Below, in pieces: positions 10,190 to 22,469 of a stretch of 64,000 nucleotides of DNA. Each line of letters opens with the position of its first letter. Within the stretch, counting starts at the first letter, position 1. Both the position numbers and the translations under genes were made by a program. A model generated the notes under the pieces. The model was not told the origin of the DNA. It did no database searches and saw only the letters and a list, made by a program, of their open reading frames with translations. The stretch is from Hericium rajendrae (Eukaryota; Basidiomycota; Agaricomycetes; Russulales; Hericiaceae): the NCBI GenBank assembly GCA_033439255.1, contig CM065889.1, positions 496,001 to 560,000 on the forward strand, in the 5' to 3' direction.

Positions 10190-13100
10190 ATGGCGCCGAG
10201 TTCGCCTACGCCATTGGCGGCCCAGTCGCTCATCTACGGTCTTGGAGACCAAGTTGACCTGCGCGACAGCAAGGACAGCCAAGATGCCGAGGATCGAGAG
10301 CCTGCAGATGAGCTGTTCGAGGAAGGGGGAAAGTTTAAGTCAATATATGTGAAAGTATTTGAAGGTGCGTATATTCTTTACATGAAACAGGTCTAGCAAC
10401 TCACGAAAGATACTACAATGCGGCCGCATCAGATATGATTAGTGATATCATTGAATATGAGCCGCATCTTCTTAGCAAACCAGAGGTGTGCTTTCTCCAC
10501 AAATTGATGGAGAAAGTTGACTGTGAGTGCGGCTTGTGCGCCCCTAAATGTGTTGCGCCTCATTTTCCATTGCATCCCTCGGGGATTTTTATTTTTGAAC
10601 GTAGATGAACAGCGTTACGTTCTCTTCCGCCTCTGTCTCCGTAAACCTGGTAAATTGCACCGTCTGAGCTCGTTAGACAAGTTTGAAACCGCCCTCGGCT
10701 CGCGCGACAAGATCAAGTCTACACTACGCCGTCTGTGTGGGACGCAGACAGACGATGAAATCAGAACTGAGAGGGCGGCGGCGGTGGCGGCGGCGAAGGC
10801 CATGGAAGAAGAGAAAGCGGAAGAGGAGGAGCGGGAGATAATCGACCTTACGCTGGACGATGAAGACGTGTCAACATTGGACAGCATGGAACTGCAATAT
10901 CCCTCTCCGGACTTTGAGCGCGAGGCCACACATGTCTCGTCTAGTGTCCCAGCCGAAACTCAGCCGCAACCAGAACCGATACAAGAGCCGGAACTATACC
11001 TCCAGCCAGTGGCAGGGCCTTCACGTCTCTCGGAGGCGGAAGTGGAGATGGAGGTAGACGACATTCAAGTCAAAGAAGAGGAGACGGGTCCTAGCCAGTT
11101 CAGTCAAGACGTCTTGGTTGACGACGACACGGGCGACTTGTCATTCTTTGCAGAAGACGAGAGCAGCTCGAACATTGAGCTCAGGGAACTCTTAGACGTT
11201 CTCGCGAACAGTGAGATCCAGCAATTGGCGAAGCAAATGAAAATCAAGAAGGCGGCTACGACTAGAGTGCGTACTTCGCCGCATATATTCGAGGTTTGCA
11301 GGATCTTGAATGTCTTTCCGTTCAATAGCGCGATGTCCTCATTGACCAGTTAATGAGGGTATCCTCGACGCAGGCCACGCTTTCCTTCGCTCTTCAACCA
11401 AAGGACAGAGACAAGAAAGGCAAATCAAAATCCACCAACCATCTTGTTCAGACCGTCCTTCCTTTCCCTACGAAACAGAAGACACAACTCGATAGGCTGC
11501 ATGAAATAGTCCTTGAACGACTAGGTAAGCCCTTCCGGGACACGAACTGATCCGTAGTTTCGTAAGAAGCGAACACACCATTCACTTTCGTCCAGGTGCC
11601 TGCATCCGCATCAACCCGGCCGTGTTCAAATTTCTGCGCCGCCTCAACATGATCTACTTCCGCTGGTGCGTCCATCTCATTCCTCCTCTAATTGCATCAC
11701 ATTCTTACTGCTCCTCATAGCACACAAGACACCCCCACGCTCCTCACGCCTGCCATCCTGTCGGGTTGCCACAAGCGCAAATACTCCGAATACCAGCACA
11801 AGCGCACGAAAACCGTATGGCGCACCCGCGACGACATGCTCCATTACGAGCACGCGCTGCAGCTCGAGGCGGAGGTCGACGGCCTCATGGACGGCTCGAC
11901 GCGCGCGCAGAGCCGCTCACGCTCTGTGTTCAGTGCAACGCCTGCGCCGAACGCCGGACTGAGCCCCATGAAGAAGGGCAAGCAGAAGGAGGTGGCGGGC
12001 GCGTGCGAGGAGGAGAAGGAGAATGTGGGGCAGGAGGGCGATACTGCGCGGATGCGGGACGCGCGCATCGTGGTACAGATTTTTGAAGAGAAGGTGTGGG
12101 ACCGGTGGAAGGATCTAGTAGAGCTGAAAGGGGACGTGGAGCCAAGGAGCCAGGGACTTGAGCGGTTTGAACATGGTGCGTATCTTCCTACTTCCCTCGC
12201 GTTCAGGCTGGCTGAACAAGCGTCTGTAGGACATATATTGACGCGTATAGTACACAAAGCTGCCGACGCATATGGCATCCTTAGGGAGTATACACGTGAG
12301 CTGGAGATCATAGAGGCTTTGCTGAAACAGACACGGTGGCGGCGAGGTCGAAGAGGTCGTTGGCACGACCGACGCGTGCTCATCATGACGACGCACATGG
12401 AGGACACTGACAAGAATAGGCGGGCGGCTCTAGCTGCCGTTATTGATGGTCTTATGGACGGCGACACCACTTTGGTCAGTTCTTCGATCAACTAGATGCG
12501 CATCGCATCTGATGTGAATCCGAGCAGTTTATCGTCCGAAGCTGGAGCGCCGTCTGACCAAGGTTGAGAAGAAGCTCAAGATTCCTGAAGAGGACCGCCA
12601 CACCGTCGAGGGCGGGGCCCAGCTGAGGATATCCAAGAGCAGAGCGATTCCAGCTACGCGGGTGCATGGTGGCCTCCAGCTGGATACGACGCTGCGGGTG
12701 ATTTCGACGTTCTTGGAGTCGCCGAGCAAGTCAAAGCAAACGACATTGGTTTTGGCTCAACGAAGCAAGGCGGATGCGACAGGAAAGTTAAAGCTTGAGG
12801 TAGGATTTCGCGCTCCAGTTGAGTTCGCATGTCTAACGATAAACGCAGGAGAAAGGCAAGTCGAAATGGATGGGACGGAACAATGAAGTTGTCACCGTGG
12901 AGCAAGTCGCGTTGCAGTGGTATGAAGATAACCATGGATACAAAGGGTAGGCTATCTCTCATCTCAGTTCATTCTTTGTAACGTTCTCACTCTGCTGGGT
13001 TAGGTATCACTGCGAGGCAGCATTACAAGCACGCTTTTGGCCTTCTGTTCTGGGATATCATCTTTGCACCCATAGAAGGCGCGTTTGAGACACCTTATCA

Positions 13101-14054
13101 GACCGCGCCTCTCGACATCGCCGAGGACACATTTTATTATTCTCGTCGAGAAGCTATCGAGAAACGGTTGGAGGATCTAGAGGATGGCTTGGCGCCGCAG
13201 ATCGTAGAAGAAGTTGACGGGAATCACCGAGAACACAAGACGCTCTGCGTCGGCGTGCATTGGGATTCATTTCCAAGGGAGGATCTGCTGGAAATCATCC
13301 AGGTTGGTGTCGTTGTTCGTGTTGGAGCGCGCATTCATCTGATATTGTTTTGCTAAGTGCATTGACGGCAAAGGTCTTGCCATCATCTGTCGCTTGTTTG
13401 CTGAGGACTATGCGCAGCGGAGATCAGGTGTGTCCGACCTTTTCCTCTGGAACGTCGAGCACAAGACTTGCAAGTTTGTCGAAGTCAAGGGTCCGGGCGA
13501 CGGCTTGCAGGAAAACCAGAAGGTAAGGCCGTCACAACGAGAACTCGTTTTGTGGGTTGACGGACCATCCCATAGGTCTGGGTTGATGCCCTTGTTCGCG
13601 CAAGCATACCCGTCGAAACCTGCCACGTCGAGGACGACTCCCTCCCAAAGAAAGAGCCCAAGAAGGAGAAATCCGGCAAGACGCCCCAGAAACGCGGCCG
13701 CCCGCGAAAGACGCCCTTAAAGCGATCGCTCATCGGACAGCGAGACCGCGACGGAGCCTGAGTCGGAAGAAGAGGACCAGCTGAACGAGTCGCAGTACAT
13801 CCTGCCAGCTCCGCTCGTCCCCGACCGCGCCGAGTCCGTGCAGCAACCACCCCAATCGTCGCCGCCGAGCGCCGCCGAGCGCCGAGTCCAGCCAGCCGCT
13901 CGCGCGCAAGCGGTCCGCGGCGGAGGACTCGGACACGTTCGTGGGCCCGCCATCGCCGAAGCGCCAGCGCAAGGCGTCGGTGCCTCCACCGATGTCTGCG
14001 CAGCGGAGATCGACGCGGTTGGCTGTAGGACATCAGCCATCTCCAGAGGTTTGA
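10190..14054 (+). CDS. FAN1: FAN1-type structure-specific nuclease (VRR-NUC), interstrand-crosslink repair
   Basis: Nuclear 5' flap endo/exonuclease, known to act in crosslink repair. About eleven exons; clear introns are 10523-10604, 11267-11328, 11525-11595, 11666-11720, 12176-12229 and 12947-13003. The first intron (about 10365/10369-10409) and the one near 12475-12527 have uncertain edges. In order: an N-terminal DNA-binding region (EQRYVLFRLCLRKPGK), an acidic disordered insert with IIDLTLDD, a TPR-like region (LMDGDTT...YRPKLERRL), and the VRR-NUC domain (GLLFWDIIF, FETPYQTAPLD, SGVSDLFLWN, FVEVKGPGD, VETCHVED). The tail is basic/acidic with a KRQRK-type nuclear signal. No UBZ zinc finger is visible. 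Apparent single-base losses at about 13014-13017 and 13035-13038, and shifts at about 13727 and 13875, break the frame; I treat them as sequence errors. Without them the last stop would be 13759-13761. Confidence 0.93.
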
Positions 14055-14667
14055 GTGGTGGGTTTCTTTGCATGCGTCGGGCTTCATCTACGGTTATTGT
14101 CTCTTTATTTTTGAGTTATATCTTTCTCTGTCCGGTCATGCGGCGTCATTGGTTTTCATCGTTGTATTGTACGTTCTGTTGTTTCTCTATCGGACGGAGG
14201 TCAGGATTCCGAACATTTTCTTTGCAGCTAGTTCAGTTGCATCTTATGCCGGGGGCGAAGTTAACGTCCCATATTCGCTGGAATGAAACCATAAAACATG
14301 ATCGTAAATTTCTCCGGCAGCCACTCATACACACCAATACAAATGGGGATAGCAGATGGCGGAGAATTAAACGTGGTCTTTAATCGTTACGGACTCGTAA
14401 AATCTAGTGTAAGTAGGTAGTGACTGTACCAGAATAACAACATCGGAGAAATCGTGGCTAACGTACAATACAACAGATGCGGGTGAAAATGATAGATATG
14501 AGCAGCCCTCGGATCCCGAGACACAAGCAAACGTTGAGTGAGGCGCGCACGCGCACGCGCAACATATCAACACGAAGCGAAGAAACAGAACAGACAAAAA
14601 ACACGACGCGATTAAGATGTCCTAGTCCAGACTAAGCGTGCCCGCGCAGGCACGCACCACCCCCGCC
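14055..14667. other. Convergent 3' intergenic region FAN1 / P4-ATPase
   Basis: Holds the two 3' UTRs of convergent genes. It includes T-rich stretches around 14090-14200 suitable for FAN1 3' end formation, and an alternating CG/CA run (gcgcgcacgcgcacgcgc) at about 14546-14563. No gene was seen. Confidence 0.5.
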
Positions 14668-17600
14668 TCACTCCTTCAACGGCGCCTCCGCGTCCGGCGG
14701 CGGCCGCTTGCGCCGCAGCGGGCGGCGGATCGTCGCGAGCAGGTGGCTGCCGCGCTTGCTCCTGCGCTCGGGGACGGGCGCGAGCGCGCCCATCCCGCTG
14801 AGGTTGCTCTGCATGCGGCGCATCGCGACGCCGTTCTCCTCCTGCGCAAAGTCGAACCCGCGCGGCTGCGAGCGCACGCCCGTCGACATGTCGATCTGGC
14901 TCCCGCGCGCGAGGCTCGCGAGGCTCGGGCGCCCCGGCGGCGGCGGCGGCTGCCCGCGGCCGTACGGCGAGAGCGGGACCATCTGCACGGTCTGCTTGAC
15001 GTCGTCCGCGAGAGCAGGTACGCCTCGCGCGCGATGTCGAGGCGCGGGTTGAACTTGTGGTTGTAGCGCATGATGTCGATGTCGTTCGGGTGGAAGCCGA
15101 ACTGCCACGCCTTCCAGATGTAGCGCGGCGCGAGCGCGAGCAACAGTGGCAGCGTGATGCCAAACCAGAACAGGGCGACGGGAAGAGGAAGGAGTCGTTG
15201 CCGTATACGGGCGACACGAACCAGCCGGGAGAGATAACGGAGTAGATCGCCTGCATCGGATAAGTGAGCCCACGTTCGTAGCAGCTGGCTGCGCAGATAC
15301 GCACCGTGTATGCCCACACAAGCACAATGCCTATGAACACCGCGGCGAAAACCCATCCAGTCCATACGTTAGTATTCAATCCATTGAAGAGATTGGCCGC
15401 CATGACAGCCGAGATAGCCATAACCTGCGCAAGGAAACATCAGCCCCCGCACCCACGTTCGCAGATCGCAGCACGCACCGTCGAGAACTCGAATTGCCCA
15501 ACCTGCCACCCATCGCTACGCGCAGAAGGCGAAAAGTACCCATAGAGGATAAGGAAGAAGATGATCGCAGACTAGAAGGGTGGAGTGGGGTTAATGAGCA
15601 CATAACGTCAAGCGATGACCAAACGAAGCGTGGATAAATGCGTACCTGGACCACACCATCAATCATGTAGATCGTAAACTCGGTAAACCCAAACCATTTC
15701 CCTTCGCGACCGTAGCGGTAAAGCTCAGGAAGCGCCATCAGAACATGGTCGTCTGCGGACACAGATCAGCACCGACCCGCCACAGGAACACAGCGAAAGG
15801 ACATACCGACGATGCGATCGAAAAGGCCAATGGCAATAACGGGGCACAGCGTCCAGAACGAGTTCCAAAACAGCAGATACGTGTACTCAAAGACGCTGTG
15901 GGATCAGGGCGCGATCAGCGACGAAGCGGCGGGTGCAAAAGACGGACGTACTAGCTAGAAGACCATGCAGCGTAGATCTGGAACCACCACAGGACACCAA
16001 TACATATGATGTTCTTATAAAAGAAGTTCACGATCCTGGGCAGGCACGAGGCGCGCATCAACGAATTAGGCCCGTCCTGTCCTAGCGAGCAACTATAAGA
16101 CACTCACATATTCCCGTTGCGCGCGTACGACCAGTGCCCGTGCACGAGCAACAACCGCTTCAGGAAGCGGAACTGCGCGATCGCGTAGTCGGATGCGTTG
16201 ACGGCCTGCAGACCCTCTTCGCCGGAGATCCCGACACCGACGTCTGCGGCCTGACAGAGCAACGTCAATGAGGGACAAAGGCAGAGGTGAGCATCGACGT
16301 ACCTGAATCATGCTGACATCGTTTGCCCCGTCCCAATAGCGAGCGTCATCGCGCCAATGCCGTCCTTCACGAGCTTGACCACGAGCGCCTTCTGCTTCGG
16401 CGACGTGCGGCAGCACACCACGCCCTCGCAGAGCATCGCGAGCTTCAGCAGCAGGTGCTTGTGCTTGTCGTCGCCCAGCGCGTCCGTCAGCGCGAGCCCG
16501 TCGATGACGAGCACGTAGCCGCCCGGCCGGTGGCCATTGTTCGACCCGACGATGCTCGACACGCCCGTGGTCACGCGCCGCAGCGGGTGCTCGCCCTCGA
16601 ACGACGGGCGCCGGTGCGCGTCCAGCTCGCCAAGCTCGTGCGACTCGATAAGCGGGTCTGCGAGGATGTCGCTCTCGGGGAAATACTCCTCCGCCGCGCG
16701 CAGCATCTGCGTATAGATCGCACGCGCGCCTTCGGCGTCGCCCGTCGTGCCGCGGATGATGATGATGTTCGAATCCTCACCAATCAGGTTCGTGCTGTGT
16801 CCAATCGCTGTCTCATTGTCAGCATCTCCCCGCCATGCAACACAGGCATACTCACCGATGGCGGTCTCGAGCTTGTCACCCGTCGCGACCCAGATCTTGA
16901 TCCCCGCACGCTTCAAATCCGCAATCGTCTCCGGCACCCCGTCCTGCAACCGGTCCTCAATCGCCGTCGCACCGACCAGCTCCAGCCCCTGCTCCAGCTC
17001 GTCCGCCAGCGCCTCCACCTTCTCCTCGCGCTCGTCGATCGCCGCGTTCGCCGCTTGCCACCGCCGCATCCACCGCTCAAACTCGCCATCGTCCACCTCG
17101 CGGCACGCAAGCGTCAGCGTGCGCAGCCCCTCGCGCGCAAACCCATCGAGCTGCGCCTCCGTCGATGCACGCAGCTCCGCGTCCCCTCCCGCCGCGAGCC
17201 GCTCGAAGATGACGCTGTCCGCGCCCTTCGTGAGCAGCAGCATCGGCCCCTCCTCGACTAACTCCACGTCCTCCGCGTCGTCCGCCTCGCCCTCGCGCGG
17301 ACCGGGCGTCTTCTCGCCCTCCGCGCGCGTGCGCGGCACGAGCCGCCGCACGACGACGCTCATGCGCTTGCGCGCGCTCGTGAACTCGAGCACGGCCAGC
17401 AGGCGCCAGTGCTGCGCCACCCGGCCCGTGTACGGCGTGCGCAGGAAAGCACGTCGCGGTCGCGCCCGCGGAACTCCCACCCGACGTCCGCGGCGGCCTG
17501 CACGAGCGCGGCCTCGTCCGGGCTCTGCGCCTTGTACTCGAGCATGCCGCTGCGGCGCTCGACGCCCGCGAGCACGGTGTGGCACAGCGCGAGCGTCGTC

Positions 17601-19725
17601 CAGAAGCGGTCGAGGCGCGCGCGCGTCGGGCCTGAGGCGGCGCGCACGTCCGCTGCGAGCGCGCTGTCGCGGTAGTGCTCGAGCACGCCGCCGGAGAGCT
17701 TCACGCGGCTGACTGTGCGTGGGTCTCGGCCGCGGCCGCGGGCGGGGATCACGGTCGCTGCGGGCTTGTCGACGTCGATGGATTCGGAACCTGATGGGAA
17801 GCGGGTCTCGCCGGAGCCGGCGGAGAGCTCGCGCGCGAGCGCGCTCGGGCTCTTCGGCAGCTCGTACTCGGTGTCGCTCTCGCTCTCGAGCTTGGGTTCG
17901 TCGCCGATATAGACCTTGCCTGCGATGGAGCAGCGGCGGAAGACCATGGCGTTCTGTGGAACATCGTCAGCGTGCGTGGGGGTGGATAGGGGTATGTGCG
18001 CACCTGCGTCAGAGTGCCCGTCTTGTCCGAAAAGATGTACTCGATCTGTCCCAGATCATCGACAAGTTCCAGCTGCGCGCAAGCGTAGGCTGATTTGTCT
18101 TCTCGTACCAAATCTCCTTATCAAAGTAGATGAAGGCAGCCTGGCATGTGCGCACGACTTCGATCGAGATACAGCGAGATCGGCACGATGTTTTGGAAGC
18201 TGTGCGCACCGCCGTTAGTGTCCTGCAGCGATGCACAAGGCAGACATGATGACATACGTGATGAGCGCGAACGCCCAGGTAACGAGCCCGTTGATGCTGG
18301 GATTGTCGTCCGGCTGGTCGTCTGCGAAGAGCCAGAGTGCGCCGCGCGGGTAAGTAGTGGTGCTCGAGCACCGCGTCGACGATCGCACAAACGGTCGCCA
18401 TCGCGGCGAGGATGACCAGGTTCGCAAACACCATCGGGTTCATTTGGCGCTCAACCTTGGAGCGCTTGCTGGGCGTGCCGCCGGCATTGAGCACGAGCTT
18501 GGTGTCGCGACCGGTGTACATGACGACGCCGATGATCCACTCGGTGTTGCGGATGACGGTGCCGCGGAGGAGGCACATCTGCAGGTCCACGGGCACACGC
18601 TCGCCGGTGTCACGCATGACGACGGCCGCATTGAGCTTGTGCATGTGCGGCTCGGGACGGTCGCAGTCGATCTCGAACGCAGTTTGTGTGGAGTCTGCGG
18701 CGCTGCGCATGTGCGTGAGCGCAGAGACGGCGTGGCGCGACTTGAGATTCGTCTCGCCGTCGAGGTTCTTCGTCTCGACGAAGCACACGTTCTCATCCTC
18801 CGACGTCGAGCAGATGAGTATGTCCGCGGGGACGTTTTCGTGGTCGCCGAGCTTGACGATGTCGCCCACGCGCAGATCCTCCCAGATCGTACGCCTCCAA
18901 TGCGGCCGCATGTCGGCGTGCTCGTCGGTGCCAAAGACGTGCAACCCGTGATGCGCGGGGGGTACCCGGCCGTCGTCGTACTCCTCCATCGGGACGCCGC
19001 CGCCATAGGTCTCGACCTCGGGCTCGGGCGACTCGTCAGGCAATTGGTCTTGGTCTGCGATGGCCTCGGGTGGTGCTGCGCCCCCCATCATCTGAATATC
19101 AGCTGCATGAGGGCCAGGAATGTGCTTCTTGGCGGAGCGGCGGGGCAGAGCGCGCACGAACGTCTTGAACTTGGACTGCATGGGGTTCGGATTCCGCCAG
19201 CCGCCGCCATGGAGGACGCGGACTTCAGAGTAATTCACATGGCGGTCAGACTGATGTCGTTTGATGTCCTCATAGCCATCCTTGAGCGCAGTAATGCCCC
19301 AGACAACGATGAGGGGCAAAATAACGAGACCAGGGGAGATGGTGGAGAACTTGTGGAAAAACTGGAGAATAGCAATGCCTGCGAAGAAACTGCGGAGAGT
19401 GGGGTGAGCGGGCGATGTGAGTATAGGGAGCGAGAGCGGGCTGAGATACACACATGTTTGCGATGCGGCGGAATTGTTCGAGGAGATTGCGCGGAATGAA
19501 GGTGAGGATGGTGTACTTGGATGTAATGACCTGGTTCGAGACATGCTTGTACTCTTTCTTTACCCTACCCTTTTTGTCGTGATAGTACTCTGGCAGGGGC
19601 TGGTTGACGAAGACGGAGCGAGGGGGGCCAGGGGGACGGGGGCGGACGAAGAGGTCCTCAACGGACCAGTCCGTGATCTTGTCGTACCAGGCGACGAAAC
19701 CCCTTGGTTTCATAGCCATGGTCAT
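14668..19725 (-). CDS. DNF1: P4-type phospholipid flippase (Dnf1 class)
   Basis: ATP-driven aminophospholipid flippase of the plasma and endosomal membranes. It starts [10 protein letters not shown] (ATG at 19725; alternative at 19719) and ends ...APLKE at 14668. Eleven introns fit: 19390-19453, 18200-18257, 17954-18003, 16808-16855, 16251-16302, 16036-16107, 15896-15951, 15753-15806, 15572-15645, 15425-15478 and 15251-15304. Motifs in order: [15 protein letters not shown], the P4 version of TGES; the phosphorylation motif DKTGTLT at 18008-18028; [11 protein letters not shown] (nucleotide binding); [11 protein letters not shown]; the hinge [11 protein letters not shown]; then C-terminal membrane helices. 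Frame breaks at about 15010, 15181, 16332, 17447, 18060, 18169 and 18352 fall inside these invariant stretches (the hinge lacks one G). They are best explained as sequencing errors. The minus-strand exon code also produces long, meaningless plus-strand ORFs. Confidence 0.95.
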
Positions 19726-20954
19726 TAGAGGACGTGGAGGGAGGAGGGGAGGGATGGGAGCAGAGGCGCAGCCAGCATTTCAGCGTGCTGGGCACTGGTA
19801 GAGATATCCACGCCCGGGGCTGATTCAGGTTCCAGCTGTTCCCGCCGCGCCTCACTCAAATGACTCAGCACATATCATTCCTGCTGCGTACTGCGTTCTC
19901 GGTCCCCATTTCATTTCCCTTTTTTTCTGTTTCCCACCCCGTGGGGTTTACCACACACGCCCCTCTCTTCATACACGTTTTCTGCCCAAACATTCCATGC
20001 GAAAGGAGCAGAGTCTCGAGTGTGAGACGGTGGTTAGGACTTCGTCATGAAGCCTAGCCGGCCCGATCGCGATTGCGGCCGCACGTCCGACAGCGGGCCG
20101 CACCAGACGCGCGGCATCCAAGCCATCGACGCCGACGCCGACACGACGACGTGGCGGCGGCTTGGCAATTACATTCGCTAGTGACCGATCCGCGTCATTC
20201 TCGGTGCGTCACTGTCCTTATTTGATCCCGAGCGCCGCCGCTGTCTTTGAATCCGTCCATTCTATTCCTCCCGGGCGCTTCCCACCAGCCGGCCGTTCTC
20301 AACGCTGTTGTCCGCTGCGCACTTTGCCTTCGCTTCGAACTCCACGGAGGACTTCAATGCATCGTTGTGATGTCGCATCGTGCGCCGTGCAGTGCAGTCC
20401 GCGCTCTTCGCTGGCCTCTTGACGCCGCGCGCCCATCTTCGCGTCGTTCAGCGCCCTGCGCCTCAAATGCGGCCCATCTCGGAACCCGGTATCGATATCA
20501 GTGGCGTCACCGGTCCACTCGTCGGCGTCCATTCCGCGGGAAGTCGAGAACGCTGACGCCGTCTTGAGCCGTACATCTGCACCTCCGAGCGGCCGAACAC
20601 CCCATCATGGTACTAATTGTTGACTCCACTTCTTCACATGCTTGTTGGACTCGCATGTGTCTGATACCAACGTGATACACGATGCATGTCACTGTTTTAT
20701 ATCATGATCATGATGTTGTCTCATCCGCTGATCACCTGGAGAACAGTGCGCATCGTGGTCCTGCGGCTCATGTCGGACGCAATTGTTTATGACATAAAGC
20801 TGTTGGAGGCCAGCACCTGCAGCAAGGGAACAATTCATTTTCGTGGTGTACAAACTGATTCGGACTTTATTTCTGTTCACAAAACTGAAGAATGTTCATA
20901 ACCCAACATCGCATAGAAGGAAATTATGATCAGCGAAATACGGATACCCTGTCT

Positions 20955-22469
20955 GAGCTTCGCGAACTCTCTCATCGCTTCGCCCGTTCATGATCATCCT
21001 CTATCGTTACTGACCTTACAGAACACAACTGTGCCGCACATGAGAATGTCTACACACCACAGTTGCATGGAATCGCGAGAGATGCACGGACGCCGGTTGG
21101 GCTTCGTGAGCTTTCCCATCGCATCATCCGTTTACAGTGCTTTGCATATGAAACTGCAGTCGACGCGTCGAGAAATCTGTTTGTAGTCGCCAAATAGTCA
21201 CGCTATGTCACACGCCAACTGGCGACTGCTCAGACCTTCGCCGACTGTAGGCCTTGCCGCTTGCCGTCTTCAACGACCCGCATTAACATTCTGTAAATCT
21301 CTCCCTAAATCAGTGAAAGCAGCTAAAAAATCTAAGGACCTCGCTCGACCATAGATCTCTCTACAAGCTGTGCACAACCCCGGCCCTCGAAGCTTGCACC
21401 GAAGCATACATCTCAGCCGGCACCCCAGCGTAGCAGCCATAGCCCTCGTGCTCGTGCTTCCAATGGTAAGATCAAGTAGCCAAGAGATCGCACTGATTGC
21501 GGCGCATGAAAACTGTGAACACATCTACGTGTTCTCCAAAGTCTATCCCAGTCCGCGCGCCTCAGGCACGGCAACTGTTCTTGAGCCAAGTACAATCTCC
21601 GCAAGCCACATCCACGCCCAGATGCGCTCATCGTGACTATGGCGATGTGGAGGATATTGAGTGCGTGTCCGACGTACGTCTTTGGGTGCAACAAGGGGAT
21701 AGTGTCTTGGTGGATGGCACAGGGCCCTGGACAGCAGACGCGGCGTGCGGGTTCTGATTGGGCCGCAATCGTCTGGACTTGAATCTCTGTACATAACCTT
21801 CTCTGTAGGATGTTTATCCGCTTGTCTAAACAGAAATTTGAGTGCTACAAGGCATATGTACGAAGGCATTTGGTGTGGACTTGCAAATAGGATCAGAGCG
21901 CCAAAATGTCACTCTTTGGTACGAACAAACAAAGATCTCGGCGCGTCGACTGCAGTTTCATATGCAAAGCACTGTATCTCGTCTCTCATAGTTACTGATC
22001 TCAAGGAAGACAGCCGTTCTGCATGCAGATCTTCAATTGCGTACAAAATACTGCAGCACGGACACCCCGTCTGGACTTCTCGAGGCCCCACGTGGCTTCG
22101 GCCGTCTGTCGCATCTGAGACAGTACTGTGTACGCATCTTGTTCAAATGATGAAGGCAGCTGATTCAGAAGGGCGCAAAAGAAAGGTCTCCATGGACCAT
22201 ACGGAATTGCCGTTGGGCTCGGTAGCGATCCTGCGTACTATGGCTTTTCCCAGCACACAGAACAGCTGTCAACTTAAGTTTGAATGCACGAACGTATCGT
22301 GTGAGCTTCGCAAGCTCTTCATACGTACACAAGATGCTGATATACTGTAATGCAGGCCGTGCGTCGATTAGCAGGACGAGTGTTGTTTTCTCTTACTGCC
22401 AGTCCCATGCACTCCAACTAAACACCCTTCTGGACTTCGCAAGCTCTCCCATCGCTTCGTTCGTCCATC
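20955..22469 (+). repeat. Dispersed direct-repeat motif, four or five diverged copies
   Basis: Related sequences with core CTTCGCRARCTCTCYCATCG occur at 20957-20990, 21102-21130 and 22434-22469. A truncated copy starts at about 22304, and the left flank alone (ACACCC..TCTGGACTTC) appears at about 22069-22085. The copies are all on the same strand, usually preceded by ACRCC/ACCC..TGG and followed by CGTTC/CGTTT. They do not encode a protein repeat in a common frame. The spacing is irregular. Confidence 0.5.
21133..21976. repeat. 52-bp inverted repeat pair spaced about 740 bp
   Basis: 21133-21184 and 21925-21976 are near-perfect reverse complements, sharing TACAGTGCTTTGCATATGAA and the following CTGCAGTCGACGCG, then diverging by small indels. 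Similarity fades outside the arms. They could be internal arms of a degraded foldback element. Confidence 0.65.

Noticed and set aside
16323-19499. Long ORFs on the plus strand opposite the flippase
   Set aside because: They are shadows of GC-rich minus-strand codons; composition is repetitive and no domain is seen.
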